NCBI GenBank assembly: GCA_003477405.1 | Contig: QUDE01000031.1 | Location: 1-5,931, forward strand | Direction: 5' to 3' | Length of the DNA: 5,931 nucleotides | Origin: Ruminococcaceae bacterium AM07-15 | Lineage (GTDB): Bacteria > Bacillota > Clostridia > Oscillospirales > Butyricicoccaceae | Shown here: positions 1 through 5,106 of the stretch, piece by piece | Numbering within the stretch: position 1 is the first letter of the stretch | Layout: the number at the start of each line of letters is the position of its first letter | Translations under genes and position numbers: made by a program | Notes under the pieces: generated by a model | Database searches by the model: none | What the model was told of the DNA's origin: nothing | What the model saw: the letters and a program-made list of their open reading frames with translations, nothing else

Positions 1-20
1 AGCCTCCTGAAATACCGAAA

Positions 21-53
21 AGCCGACGCAGTAAATCCTGCGTCGGCTTTTTT
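21..53 (+). terminator. Rho-independent terminator of a gene left of the window
   Basis: A perfect 10-bp inverted repeat (AGCCGACGCA at 21-30, TGCGTCGGCT at 39-48) encloses an 8-nt loop and runs straight into six T's (48-53). This is a textbook intrinsic terminator for rightward transcription, so an unseen + strand gene must end just left of position 1. It also insulates the first binding-protein gene from read-through. Confidence 0.9.
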
Positions 54-286
54 ATTCGCAAGAAAATGCAGTAGTTTACTACACAAAACTGTAATGATAA
101 ATTTGGGACACTTGTGAAAGCGTGCAAAAATACTCCAATGATACAGGATAAATTTCACAAAAAATAGGAATGTATGCAAAAGATGTGAAGAAAACTTTAT
201 GGAAGTTACACTAATAAAGACTTTTAATTTGAAAATAAAATGGACAAATTGAATAAAAATAGGTACGCGGAAGTTGCGAAGGGGGA
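54..286. other. AT-rich intergenic control region of copy 1
   Basis: This stretch between the upstream terminator and the copy 1 promoter holds no credible gene. It is A-rich on the + strand. It contains a short inverted repeat GTAGT-TT-ACTAC (71-82) that could be a weak operator, and two GCAAAA words (124-129, 176-181), the second within a motif that recurs upstream of the other copies. An open frame from ATG 240 crosses its right end, but it is better explained as an accidental in-frame extension of copy 1. Confidence 0.6.
173..190 (+). promoter_or_regulatory. Recurring upstream motif, copy 1 instance
   Basis: TATGCAAAAGATGTGAAG resembles elements at 2228-2244 and 4862-4879 upstream of copies 2 and 4 (common core GCAAA(A)G-(T/A)TG-(T/G)G-AA). 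Here it lies about 120 bp upstream of the -10 box, further than in the other two. It could be a binding site for a shared regulator, but it was found by eye in A-rich DNA and may be chance. Confidence 0.25.
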
Positions 287-316
287 TTGCGGGAGGGGAG
301 GAGAACAGCATATAAT
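287..316 (+). promoter_or_regulatory. Candidate sigma-A promoter of copy 1
   Basis: A perfect TATAAT -10 box lies at 311-316. The best -35 partner is a weak TTGCGG at 287-292, with an 18-bp spacer. Transcription would begin near 323, giving a leader of about 80 nt before ATG 402. The distance from -10 to start codon (86 bp) nearly equals that of copy 2 (87 bp), which supports this box. The weak -35 suggests lower basal strength than copies 2 and 4, or activator dependence. Confidence 0.6.
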
Positions 317-358
317 AAGTCATACCACTTGCAGCCAGCCCACTGCGAAAGAGCATTC

Positions 359-375
359 CGGTGCGGAGGGCACCG
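359..375 (+). promoter_or_regulatory. Leader hairpin with GGAGG in its loop
   Basis: CGGTGC (359-364) and GCACCG (370-375) form a perfect 6-bp stem that exposes the 5-nt loop GGAGG, which itself looks like a Shine-Dalgarno sequence. It lies in the predicted leader, 27-43 nt before ATG 402. The copy 2 leader also carries a CCGGTG word and a GCGGAGG word. It may be an mRNA-stabilising 5' hairpin or a ribosome standby element; function is inferred only from shape and position. Confidence 0.35.
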
Positions 376-390
376 CGCATATGATGAAAG

Positions 391-395
391 AGGTG
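391..395 (+). promoter_or_regulatory. Ribosome binding site that sets the copy 1 start
   Basis: AGGTG, within AAAGAGGTGAAA, sits 6 nt before ATG 402. The same GAGGTGAAA word precedes the starts of copies 2 and 4 at a 7-nt spacing. This decides for ATG 402 over the in-frame upstream ATGs at 240, 381 and 384. Confidence 0.85.
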
Positions 396-401
396 AAAGG
401 C

Positions 402-1934
402 ATGAGTAACAGAAGAAAGCGTTTGGTCAGTGTATTGGCTCTTCTTACCATGACGGCAGGATTGTTTGCCGGCGTGGCTGGATGTAAAAAGGACGAAGGC
501 AATACCAAAGGCGGTGCCAAGGATACCATCGTCATTGCCACCATGAGCGAGACCCCCTCTCTCACACCAAATGAGCACAGTGCAGTAGCGGGCACATATA
601 TGAATCTTCTGACTTATGAGTCTCTTCTTTATCGTGACATGGATATGAAACTCCAGCCTTGTTTGGCAGAGAGTTATAAAAACATTAGCGATACCGAATG
701 GGAATTCAAAATCCGCAAAGGGGTTAAATTCCATACTGGCGAAGAAATGACAGTGGAAGATGTAAAGGCCTCTTTGGATTGGGCTCAGAATTTCCCGTTG
801 ATCAAGACAAATACTGAAAATATTAAGCAAGTGGATATTATCGATGATGAGACTATCAAGATCACCACTTTTGAACCCTGCGCAGTGATTCTTGAGAATT
901 TGGCGGCAAATGGAAATGCTATTGTTCCTAAAAAGCTGATTGATGCAGGTAATAACTTTAATGAAAATCCCATCGGTACAGGCCCCTATGTATTCAAGGA
1001 GTGGAAGATGGGCGACAGCCTTACCTTTGAAGCTTTTGAGGATTATTGGGACGGAGAGCCCAAAATCAAGAATATGATCTGGAAGATCATCCCGGAAGGT
1101 TCTTCCCGTACCATCGCTTTGGAAGCTGGCGAGATCGACTTCATCGTGGAAGTAGAACAGATGGATATTGATCGACTGGAAAATAATGAGGATGTTAAAG
1201 TTTATAAATATGAAGCCACGGATTATAACTGCATGCAGTTGAATCATGAATATGGATATTTTGGAGATCCGTTGGTACGCCATGCTATCAACGCAGCGAT
1301 CAACAAAGAAAATGTAGTAACAGTAGCGGCCAATGGCCTGGGAACACCGGTAAAAACACAGACGCCTGCTAATTTGGATGGTTGTTCCGAAGAAAATGCA
1401 GATGATTATGATGTGGAAAAGGCCAAACAGTATTTGGAAGAAGCAGGAGTCAATCCGGCTGATATCAATTTCTCTATTATTTGTTCGAACGATATGAAAA
1501 AGCGGGCTGGAGAAGTGATCCAGGCTGATCTGAAGAAAATTGGTATCAACTGTACATTGGAGAGCATGGACCTGGCCACTTATTTGTCGGCTACTACAGA
1601 AGGCAATTTTAGTGCAAGTATCGGAGGAACAAATAGTTCCAGCCAAATTGGATATTGCAAATATTTGTTCCATAGTGATTCTATTGGTGGTGCAAACCGT
1701 GCCCGTATGGTGGATTCTAAAGTGGATAGCCTGATTGAAGAAGCCATGGTGACATTGGATGAAGATGAACATCGAGAGGTTATGGAAGAGCTGAATGCTT
1801 ATCTTAACGAACTGTGTGTTCATATTCCGTTGTGGCAGCCCATCGCTCTGCGGGCCTATAACGCCAAGCTGAAAGGCGTAGAAATCAATGCATTGGGTAC
1901 ATTGTACTTTAAAGATTGCTATTGGGAAGAATAA
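402..1934 (+). CDS. ABC transporter solute-binding lipoprotein, SBP family 5 (copy 1)
   Basis: This is the extracellular binding subunit of an oligopeptide/dipeptide-type ABC importer; it would capture ligand at the cell surface and deliver it to a membrane permease. The 510-aa product starts with a basic n-region (RRKR, residues 4-7), a hydrophobic stretch and the lipobox VAGC, with Cys28 as the lipid-anchored residue. Family-5 hallmarks follow in order: ETPSLTP and NLLTYESLL near the mature N-terminus, LAESY..., EWEFKIRKGVKFHTGE with EDV, GTGPY (192-196), WKIIPEGSSRTIALEAGEIDF (from W227) and VRHAINAAINKENV (from V292). The length matches the family. The start at 402 is chosen because a strong ribosome binding site precedes it and the signal peptide begins there; an upstream in-frame ATG at 240 would bury that peptide behind 54 residues and lies upstream of the promoter. 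Codons are more AT-rich (TTG, ATT, GAT, AAT) than in copies 2 and 4, except in one tract near 1080-1153. The ligand cannot be read from sequence: peptides are likeliest, nickel or other solutes possible. Confidence 0.93.
   Translation: MSNRRKRLVSVLALLTMTAGLFAGVAGCKKDEGNTKGGAKDTIVIATMSETPSLTPNEHSAVAGTYMNLLTYESLLYRDMDMKLQPCLAESYKNISDTEWEFKIRKGVKFHTGEEMTVEDVKASLDWAQNFPLIKTNTENIKQVDIIDDETIKITTFEPCAVILENLAANGNAIVPKKLIDAGNNFNENPIGTGPYVFKEWKMGDSLTFEAFEDYWDGEPKIKNMIWKIIPEGSSRTIALEAGEIDFIVEVEQMDIDRLENNEDVKVYKYEATDYNCMQLNHEYGYFGDPLVRHAINAAINKENVVTVAANGLGTPVKTQTPANLDGCSEENADDYDVEKAKQYLEEAGVNPADINFSIICSNDMKKRAGEVIQADLKKIGINCTLESMDLATYLSATTEGNFSASIGGTNSSSQIGYCKYLFHSDSIGGANRARMVDSKVDSLIEEAMVTLDEDEHREVMEELNAYLNELCVHIPLWQPIALRAYNAKLKGVEINALGTLYFKDCYWEE
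1080..1153 (+). repeat. Near-identical tract shared by copies 1, 2 and 4
   Basis: These 74 nt, encoding WKIIPEGSSRTIALEAGEIDFIVEV, differ from copy 2 (3089-3162) at only four positions, all synonymous; the first part also matches copy 4 (from 5791). Within the tract copy 1 uses the GC-rich codons (ATC, GAC, TTC, GTG) typical of the other copies, unlike the sequence on both sides. This fits a gene-conversion footprint, though strong protein conservation explains part of it. Confidence 0.6.
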
Positions 1935-1970
1935 CTGCTGGCTGAGAAAAAGAGCAAGCAGAACAAATGA

Positions 1971-2006
1971 AAAAATCCCGGGAGATTTTCTCTCCCGGGA
2001 TTTTTT
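1971..2006 (+). terminator. Rho-independent terminator of copy 1
   Basis: TCCCGGGAGA (1976-1985) pairs perfectly with TCTCCCGGGA (1991-2000) across a 5-nt loop. The stem extends through flanking A (1971-1975) and T (2001-2005) runs, followed by one more T at 2006. It lies 36 bp after the stop codon and closes copy 1 as a single-gene unit. Being symmetric with A and T tracts it could act both ways, but no convergent gene is seen. Confidence 0.95.
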
Positions 2007-2292
2007 GTAGTCTTTCCGGAGAAAAAAAGAAAAAATATCGGCGTGACAGAGAAAAAAGAGCGCAATAATTACAAATCTATAAAAGAAAATTGAAAATTCG
2101 AGAAAAGCAATAAAGTTTGTTAAAGATGCAACGAAAACCAGAAAATTCCTAGGGCAAAGTATACAAAAAATCGAAGATACTTAGGGAATCAAAATAAAGT
2201 AAATGAGATATTCTGCACAAAAGAGAATGGCAAAGTTGGGGAAATATCACGAAAAGATGCACAAAAATCGCCTTGCTATTTTAAAATTTTTA
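2007..2292. other. A/G-rich intergenic control region of copy 2
   Basis: About 290 bp without a plausible gene on either strand. The + strand is strikingly purine-rich and poor in C. It contains the recurring GCAAAG-TTG motif (2228-2244) and ends in an A/T block (about 2275-2292, including TTTTAAAATTTTTAT) directly upstream of the -35 box, which looks like an UP element for the RNA polymerase alpha C-terminal domain. No other organised structure was found. Confidence 0.6.
2228..2244 (+). promoter_or_regulatory. Recurring upstream motif, copy 2 instance
   Basis: TGGCAAAGTTGGGGAAA aligns with TTGCAAAAGTTGTGTAAA at 4862-4879 upstream of copy 4. Both start a similar distance ahead of their -10 boxes (88 and 81 bp). 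This is a candidate operator for a shared regulator, identified by eye only. Confidence 0.3.
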
Positions 2293-2321
2293 TTGAATAT
2301 TTTATGAACATCGCTTATAAT
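2293..2321 (+). promoter_or_regulatory. Strong sigma-A promoter of copy 2
   Basis: TTGAAT (2293-2298), a 17-bp spacer and a perfect TATAAT (2316-2321) make a near-consensus housekeeping promoter with an A/T-rich UP-like block just upstream. Transcription should start near 2328, giving an ~80-nt leader. Together with the optimal codons of the gene this points to high expression. Confidence 0.85.
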
Positions 2322-2329
2322 GCAATCAT

Positions 2330-2361
2330 CCGGTGAACCTGCCCGCGGAGGAGAGAACCGG
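2330..2361 (+). promoter_or_regulatory. Possible leader stem-loop of copy 2
   Basis: CCGGT (2330-2334) can pair with ACCGG (2357-2361) around a GC-rich loop that contains GCGGAGGAGAG. The element begins at the predicted 5' end of the mRNA, where a stem could protect the transcript from decay. Only five base pairs are certain. Confidence 0.3.
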
Positions 2362-2394
2362 GAAGGCGGCAAAGACCGTCAAACAATGTTACAT

Positions 2395-2400
2395 GAGGTG
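2395..2400 (+). promoter_or_regulatory. Ribosome binding site of copy 2
   Basis: GAGGTG lies 7 nt before ATG 2408, in a context (ATGAGGTGAAA) nearly identical to that before copy 4. It supports strong translation initiation and fixes the start. Confidence 0.9.
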
Positions 2401-2407
2401 AAACATT

Positions 2408-3943
2408 ATGAGAAACAGAAAACTGCGTCTGCTGAGCCTGTTCTTGGCCACAGTCATGATGCTGGGTCTGCTGGCCGGCTGCAACAGCAGTGGCGGCGAC
2501 GACAAGAAGAGCAGCGGTGGCGGCAACAAGGACAGCATCGTTATCGCTACCATGAGCGAAACTCCTTCCCTTTCTCCCTATGACCACAACGCTACAGCCG
2601 GCAGCTACATGAACCTGCTGACTTACAGCACCCTGTTCAACACCGATGTAGAAATGAATCCCCAGCCCAACCTGGTGGAAAGCTACGAAAATACCAGCGA
2701 GACCGAATGGGTCTTCAAGCTGAAACAGGGCGTTAAGTTCCACAACGGCGACGAGATGAAGGCCGAAGATGTGGTTGCTTCCATCGAGTATGGCAAGACC
2801 TGCGCCGAAGTCAACCTGTACAACCAGTGTGTTGACACCATCGAAGCTGTGGATGATTACACCATCAAAATCACCACTCCTGGTCCCTCCGCCGTTCTGC
2901 TGAACCACCTGTGCCATCACGGCAACGCCATCGTTCCCAAGAAGCTGCTGGACGAAGGCCATGACTTTGCCTCCGATCCCGTTGGCTCCGGCCCGTACAA
3001 GCTGGTGGAATGGAAGCGCGGCGACAGCGTGGAATTCGAAGCCTTTGCCGATTATTTTGACGGCGAAGCCCCCATCAAGCACATGACCTGGAAGATCATC
3101 CCCGAAGGCTCTTCCCGTACCATCGCTCTGGAAGCCGGCGAGATCGACTTCATCGTGGAAGTGGAAGCCATGGACTATGACCGTCTGGCTGGCAACGACG
3201 AAGTGGCTCTCTATGAGTATGACGCTACCGAGCACAACTGGATGATGTTGAACAACGAAAAGCCCGGCCTGGATAACGAACTGGTTCGTAAGGCTATGGA
3301 CTGCGCCGTTGATAAGGAAAGCGTTATCGCTGTTGCCCTGAACGGCATGGGTACTGCCATCTATTCTCAGGCTCCCAACAACATGCCTGGCGCCAGCGAA
3401 GAGAATGTAAATTCCTTCGATCCTGAGCAGGCCAAGAAGTATATGGATGAATCCGGTGTGGATCCGGCCTCCATCGAAATGAGCATCATCTGCTCCAACG
3501 ATACCAAGAAGCGTGCTGCCGAGGTTATTCAGGCCAACCTGAAGGACACTCTGGGCATCACAGCTACCATCGAAAGCATGGACCTGGCCACCTACCTGTC
3601 TGTCACAGGTGAAGGCAACTACACTGCTTCCATCGGTAACTACACCTCCAGCGACATGGTTTCCTTCCTGGTTGGTGTGTTCCACTCCAAGTCCATCAAC
3701 GGTTCCAACAAGACCCGTCTGAACAATCCTGAAGTGGATGCCCTCATCGATAAGGCTTCGGCCACCATCGATGCCACCGAGAGAGATAAGGTGCTGCAGG
3801 AGTGCATCTCCCTGATCAACACCCTGACTCCTCAGGTTCCCCTGTATCAGCCCGTCAACTTCCGTGCTTACAACGCCAATCTCCAGGGCGTTGAGGTTTC
3901 TCCCAGCGGCACTCTGTACTTCGAAGATGTGAGCTGGAAATAA
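2408..3943 (+). CDS. ABC transporter solute-binding lipoprotein, SBP family 5 (copy 2)
   Basis: A second full-length binding lipoprotein (511 aa) of an oligopeptide/dipeptide-type ABC importer, expected on the outer face of the cytoplasmic membrane. The signal peptide has a basic start (MRNRKLR), a Leu-rich core and the lipobox LAGC ending at Cys25, followed by a Ser/Gly/Lys-rich linker to about residue 40. Family landmarks are ETPSLSP, NLLTYSTLF, LVESYE, EWVFKLKQGVKFHNGDEM with EDVVAS, GSGPY (193-197), the WKIIPEGSSRTIALEAGEIDF block (from W228), VRKAMDCAVDKESV and IICSNDTKKRAAEVIQANLK. It carries CHH at residues 169-171, shared with copy 4 but replaced in copy 1 (A-A-N). Codon usage is strongly biased to CTG, AAC, GAC, AAG and GGC, typical of a highly expressed gene, and this also creates a long spurious antisense frame. 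It is a single-gene unit with its own strong promoter and terminator. The ligand is not determinable; short peptides are the best guess from the family. Confidence 0.95.
   Translation: MRNRKLRLLSLFLATVMMLGLLAGCNSSGGDDKKSSGGGNKDSIVIATMSETPSLSPYDHNATAGSYMNLLTYSTLFNTDVEMNPQPNLVESYENTSETEWVFKLKQGVKFHNGDEMKAEDVVASIEYGKTCAEVNLYNQCVDTIEAVDDYTIKITTPGPSAVLLNHLCHHGNAIVPKKLLDEGHDFASDPVGSGPYKLVEWKRGDSVEFEAFADYFDGEAPIKHMTWKIIPEGSSRTIALEAGEIDFIVEVEAMDYDRLAGNDEVALYEYDATEHNWMMLNNEKPGLDNELVRKAMDCAVDKESVIAVALNGMGTAIYSQAPNNMPGASEENVNSFDPEQAKKYMDESGVDPASIEMSIICSNDTKKRAAEVIQANLKDTLGITATIESMDLATYLSVTGEGNYTASIGNYTSSDMVSFLVGVFHSKSINGSNKTRLNNPEVDALIDKASATIDATERDKVLQECISLINTLTPQVPLYQPVNFRAYNANLQGVEVSPSGTLYFEDVSWK
2907..2946 (+). 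repeat. 40-bp exact repeat shared with copy 4
   Basis: This stretch, from just before the CHH motif through NAIVPKK, is identical base for base to 5609-5648 in copy 4. Identity at synonymous sites over 40 bp exceeds that of nearby sequence and fits recent duplication or gene conversion; shared strong codon bias contributes. Confidence 0.8.
3081..3135 (+). repeat. 55-bp exact repeat shared with copy 4
   Basis: This block (encoding MTWKIIPEGSSRTIALEA) is identical to 5783-5837 in copy 4, and all but four bases of its right part recur in copy 1. It is the most conserved DNA among the paralogs and a natural substrate for homologous recombination within the array. Confidence 0.85.
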
Positions 3944-3962
3944 GTTAAAAGGTACTGCTTTG

Positions 3963-3996
3963 AAAGAGCTCGCGCATTGCGCGGGCTCTTTTTTTT
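3963..3996 (+). terminator. Rho-independent terminator of copy 2
   Basis: GAGCTCGCGC (3966-3975) pairs with GCGCGGGCTC (3979-3988) with one G-U wobble and a 3-nt loop. Eight T's (3989-3996) follow and an A-run precedes. It lies about 20 bp after the stop codon. The truncated copy 3 begins some 40 bp further on, so it is shielded from copy 2 transcription. Confidence 0.92.
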
Positions 3997-4035
3997 ATTG
4001 CAAATTTTAGCCGGAGTAAGGGACTTTCAACACTT

Positions 4036-4668
4036 CACAAGGAAAGCGTTGTTACCGTGGCTTACAACGGAATGGCCACAGCTTCCTGGACAATGACCCC
4101 CAGCAACTTCCCCGGTACCACGGAGGAAAATGCCGATACCTATGATGTGGAAAAGGCCAAGGAATATCTGGATGCTTCCGGCGTAGATCCTTCTTCGGTC
4201 ACCTTCTCCATCATCATTTCGGATGACACCAAGAAGAGAGCCGCCGAAGTGATCCAGGCCAACCTGAAGGAAATCGGCATTGAGTGCACCATTGAGAACA
4301 TGGACCTGGCCACATACCTTTCCACCACAGCAGAAGGTGATTACACCGCAGCCATCGGTGGTTACACCTCCAGCAACCTGCTGAGCTATGTGGTAGGCGT
4401 GTATCACAGCTCTTCCATCAACGCTTCCAACAAGACTCGTCTGAACGATCCGGAAGTGGATGCCCTGATCGATCAGGCCAAGACCACTTTGGACGAAGAG
4501 GAGAGAGTGGCTATCCTGGAACAGTTGTCTGCCAAGCTTAACGAGATCTGCTCCCAGGTTCCTCTGTATCAGCCCCTGACTCTGAGAGCGTATAACTCCG
4601 GTCTGAAGGGCGTGGAAGTCAGCGACAGCGGCACACTTTATTTTGAAGATGTGTACTGGGAGGAATAA
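4036..4668 (+). pseudogene. 5'-truncated solute-binding protein, SBP family 5 (copy 3 remnant)
   Basis: Only the C-terminal ~209 residues of a copy 2-like binding protein remain. Homology begins abruptly at KESVVTVAYNGMA, matching KESVIAVALNGMG at residue 303 of copy 2, and then continues without frameshift or stop through DTKKRAAEVIQANLK, MDLATYLS, NKTRLNDPEVDALID, VPLYQP and GTLYFEDVYWEE. The signal peptide, lipobox, first lobe and GSGPY block are gone, so it cannot be exported or bind ligand normally. The frame is open back to a TGA at 3961, but that part is the copy 2 terminator and unrelated spacer, not homologous protein. The first candidate start (GTG 4057) has no well-placed ribosome binding site, and no promoter is evident between the copy 2 terminator and the fragment. 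The lack of further decay suggests a recent deletion, or maintenance by recombination with its neighbours; an assembly error at about 4036 must also be considered. Confidence 0.88.
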
Positions 4669-4694
4669 GCTTTCGTTACAGCATAATGTAATTG

Positions 4695-4729
4695 AAAAAT
4701 TCCTGCGGGAACTCCCGCAGGAATTTTTT
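4695..4729 (+). terminator. Rho-independent terminator of copy 3
   Basis: AAAAATTCCTGCGGG (4695-4709) pairs perfectly with CCCGCAGGAATTTTT (4714-4728) across a 4-nt loop, and a further T follows at 4729. The design (A-run, CC-rich stem, T6 then GT) resembles the copy 1 terminator. Its survival shows the deletion in copy 3 removed only the 5' part of the unit. Confidence 0.95.
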
Positions 4730-4919
4730 GTGTTGTTAAGCGAATTATGAAAATCAGCTGAATCACCAAAAAAGCGATGTAAATATAAAAAAAGATGGGC
4801 ATAATATATATAGAAGATTTTAGAAAAAGGACAAAAAGTAGGAGATGTGGACAAATTAAGTTTGCAAAAGTTGTGTAAAGTGCAAAGAATCAGTGGGGAA
4901 GAGCTTGAAAAGCCGGGCG
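4730..4919. other. A/G-rich intergenic control region of copy 4
   Basis: No credible gene in about 190 bp. The + strand is again purine-rich. It contains TGGACAAATT (4848-4857), a 10-mer also found at 241-250 ahead of copy 1, and the recurring motif at 4862-4879. These similarities suggest the control regions, and not only the genes, descend from a common duplicated unit. Confidence 0.55.
4862..4879 (+). promoter_or_regulatory. Recurring upstream motif, copy 4 instance
   Basis: TTGCAAAAGTTGTGTAAA, followed at once by GTGCAAAG, is the fullest form of the motif seen upstream of copies 1 and 2. The overlapping TTGTGTAAAGTGCAAA (4871-4886) also resembles TTGTGAAAGCGTGCAAA at 112-128. It starts 81 bp before the -10 box. 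Candidate regulator site, unproven. Confidence 0.3.
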
Positions 4920-4948
4920 TTGCAAAAAGAAAAGAGAAGAGATATAAT
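4920..4948 (+). promoter_or_regulatory. Sigma-A promoter of copy 4
   Basis: TTGCAA (4920-4925), a 17-bp spacer and a perfect TATAAT (4943-4948) make a good housekeeping promoter. Transcription would begin near 4955, leaving a leader of about 150 nt, almost twice as long as those of copies 1 and 2. Confidence 0.8.
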
Positions 4949-4970
4949 AACCTTGCAATAAAAAATAAAC

Positions 4971-5014
4971 AAATAGTGAACTATTTAACAATAATTTTTT
5001 AATTATTTTGTTAA
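4971..5014 (+). promoter_or_regulatory. AT-rich inverted repeats in the copy 4 leader
   Basis: AAATAG-TGAA-CTATTT (4971-4986) is a small hairpin. It is followed by TTAACAATAATT (4985-4996) facing AATTATTTTGTTAA (5001-5014), an inverted repeat with a 2-nt bulge around TTTT. Both lie inside the predicted transcript, just after the promoter. They could be an operator or a weak RNA structure; the low GC content makes chance a serious alternative. Confidence 0.35.
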
Positions 5015-5064
5015 ATTTTCGTTTAATTTCTTGATGGTTTTCAGGAGATGAAAAAGCGATTCGG

Positions 5065-5078
5065 CAGGGAATCCCCTG
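5065..5078 (+). promoter_or_regulatory. Small GC stem before the copy 4 ribosome binding site
   Basis: CAGGG (5065-5069) and CCCTG (5074-5078) form a 5-bp hairpin with loop AATC, 15 nt before GAGGTG. An alternative pairing GATTC/GAATC (5058-5062 with 5069-5073) overlaps it, so two mutually exclusive structures are possible. No known riboswitch is recognised. Confidence 0.25.
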
Positions 5079-5093
5079 TTGAAAATATTTTAT

Positions 5094-5099
5094 GAGGTG
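5094..5099 (+). promoter_or_regulatory. Ribosome binding site of copy 4
   Basis: GAGGTG lies 7 nt before ATG 5107, in the same ATGAGGTGAAA context as copy 2. It fixes the start. Confidence 0.9.
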
Positions 5100-5106
5100 A
5101 AAACAC

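Noticed and set aside
115..128. CcpA cre-like site TGAAAGCGTGCAAA
   Set aside because: The left half matches the cre consensus but the right half does not preserve the palindrome, and no similar site precedes the other copies.
240..401. N-terminal extension of copy 1 from ATG 240
   Set aside because: It would place 54 unrelated, non-hydrophobic residues before a complete lipoprotein signal peptide. It overlaps the predicted promoter, has no good ribosome binding site, and has no counterpart in copies 2 and 4.
2320..2583. Plus-strand frame of 87 codons overlapping the copy 2 start
   Set aside because: Its ATG overlaps the -10 box, so it could not be translated from that transcript. The product is low-complexity and out of frame with a well-supported lipoprotein.
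2315..3685. Long minus-strand open frame (456 codons) opposite copy 2
   Set aside because: It mirrors the strong codon bias of copy 2 on the opposite strand. It has no minus-strand terminator, signal or recognisable domain, and its low-complexity Val/Gly/His/Gln-rich product looks like a shadow.
4057..4668. Copy 3 as a functional short protein from GTG 4057
   Set aside because: There is no ribosome binding site at a suitable distance and no promoter, and the product would lack a signal peptide and most of the ligand-binding fold.
4027..4854. Minus-strand open frame (275 codons) opposite copy 3
   Set aside because: It runs antisense to preserved family-5 codons and through a strong terminator hairpin, and its product resembles no known domain.
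5048..5095. 15-codon leader peptide MKKRFGRESPVENIL ending within the copy 4 ribosome binding site
   Set aside because: The overlap is suggestive of translational coupling, but the only Shine-Dalgarno-like AGGAG abuts the ATG with no spacing, and no equivalent exists ahead of copies 1 and 2.
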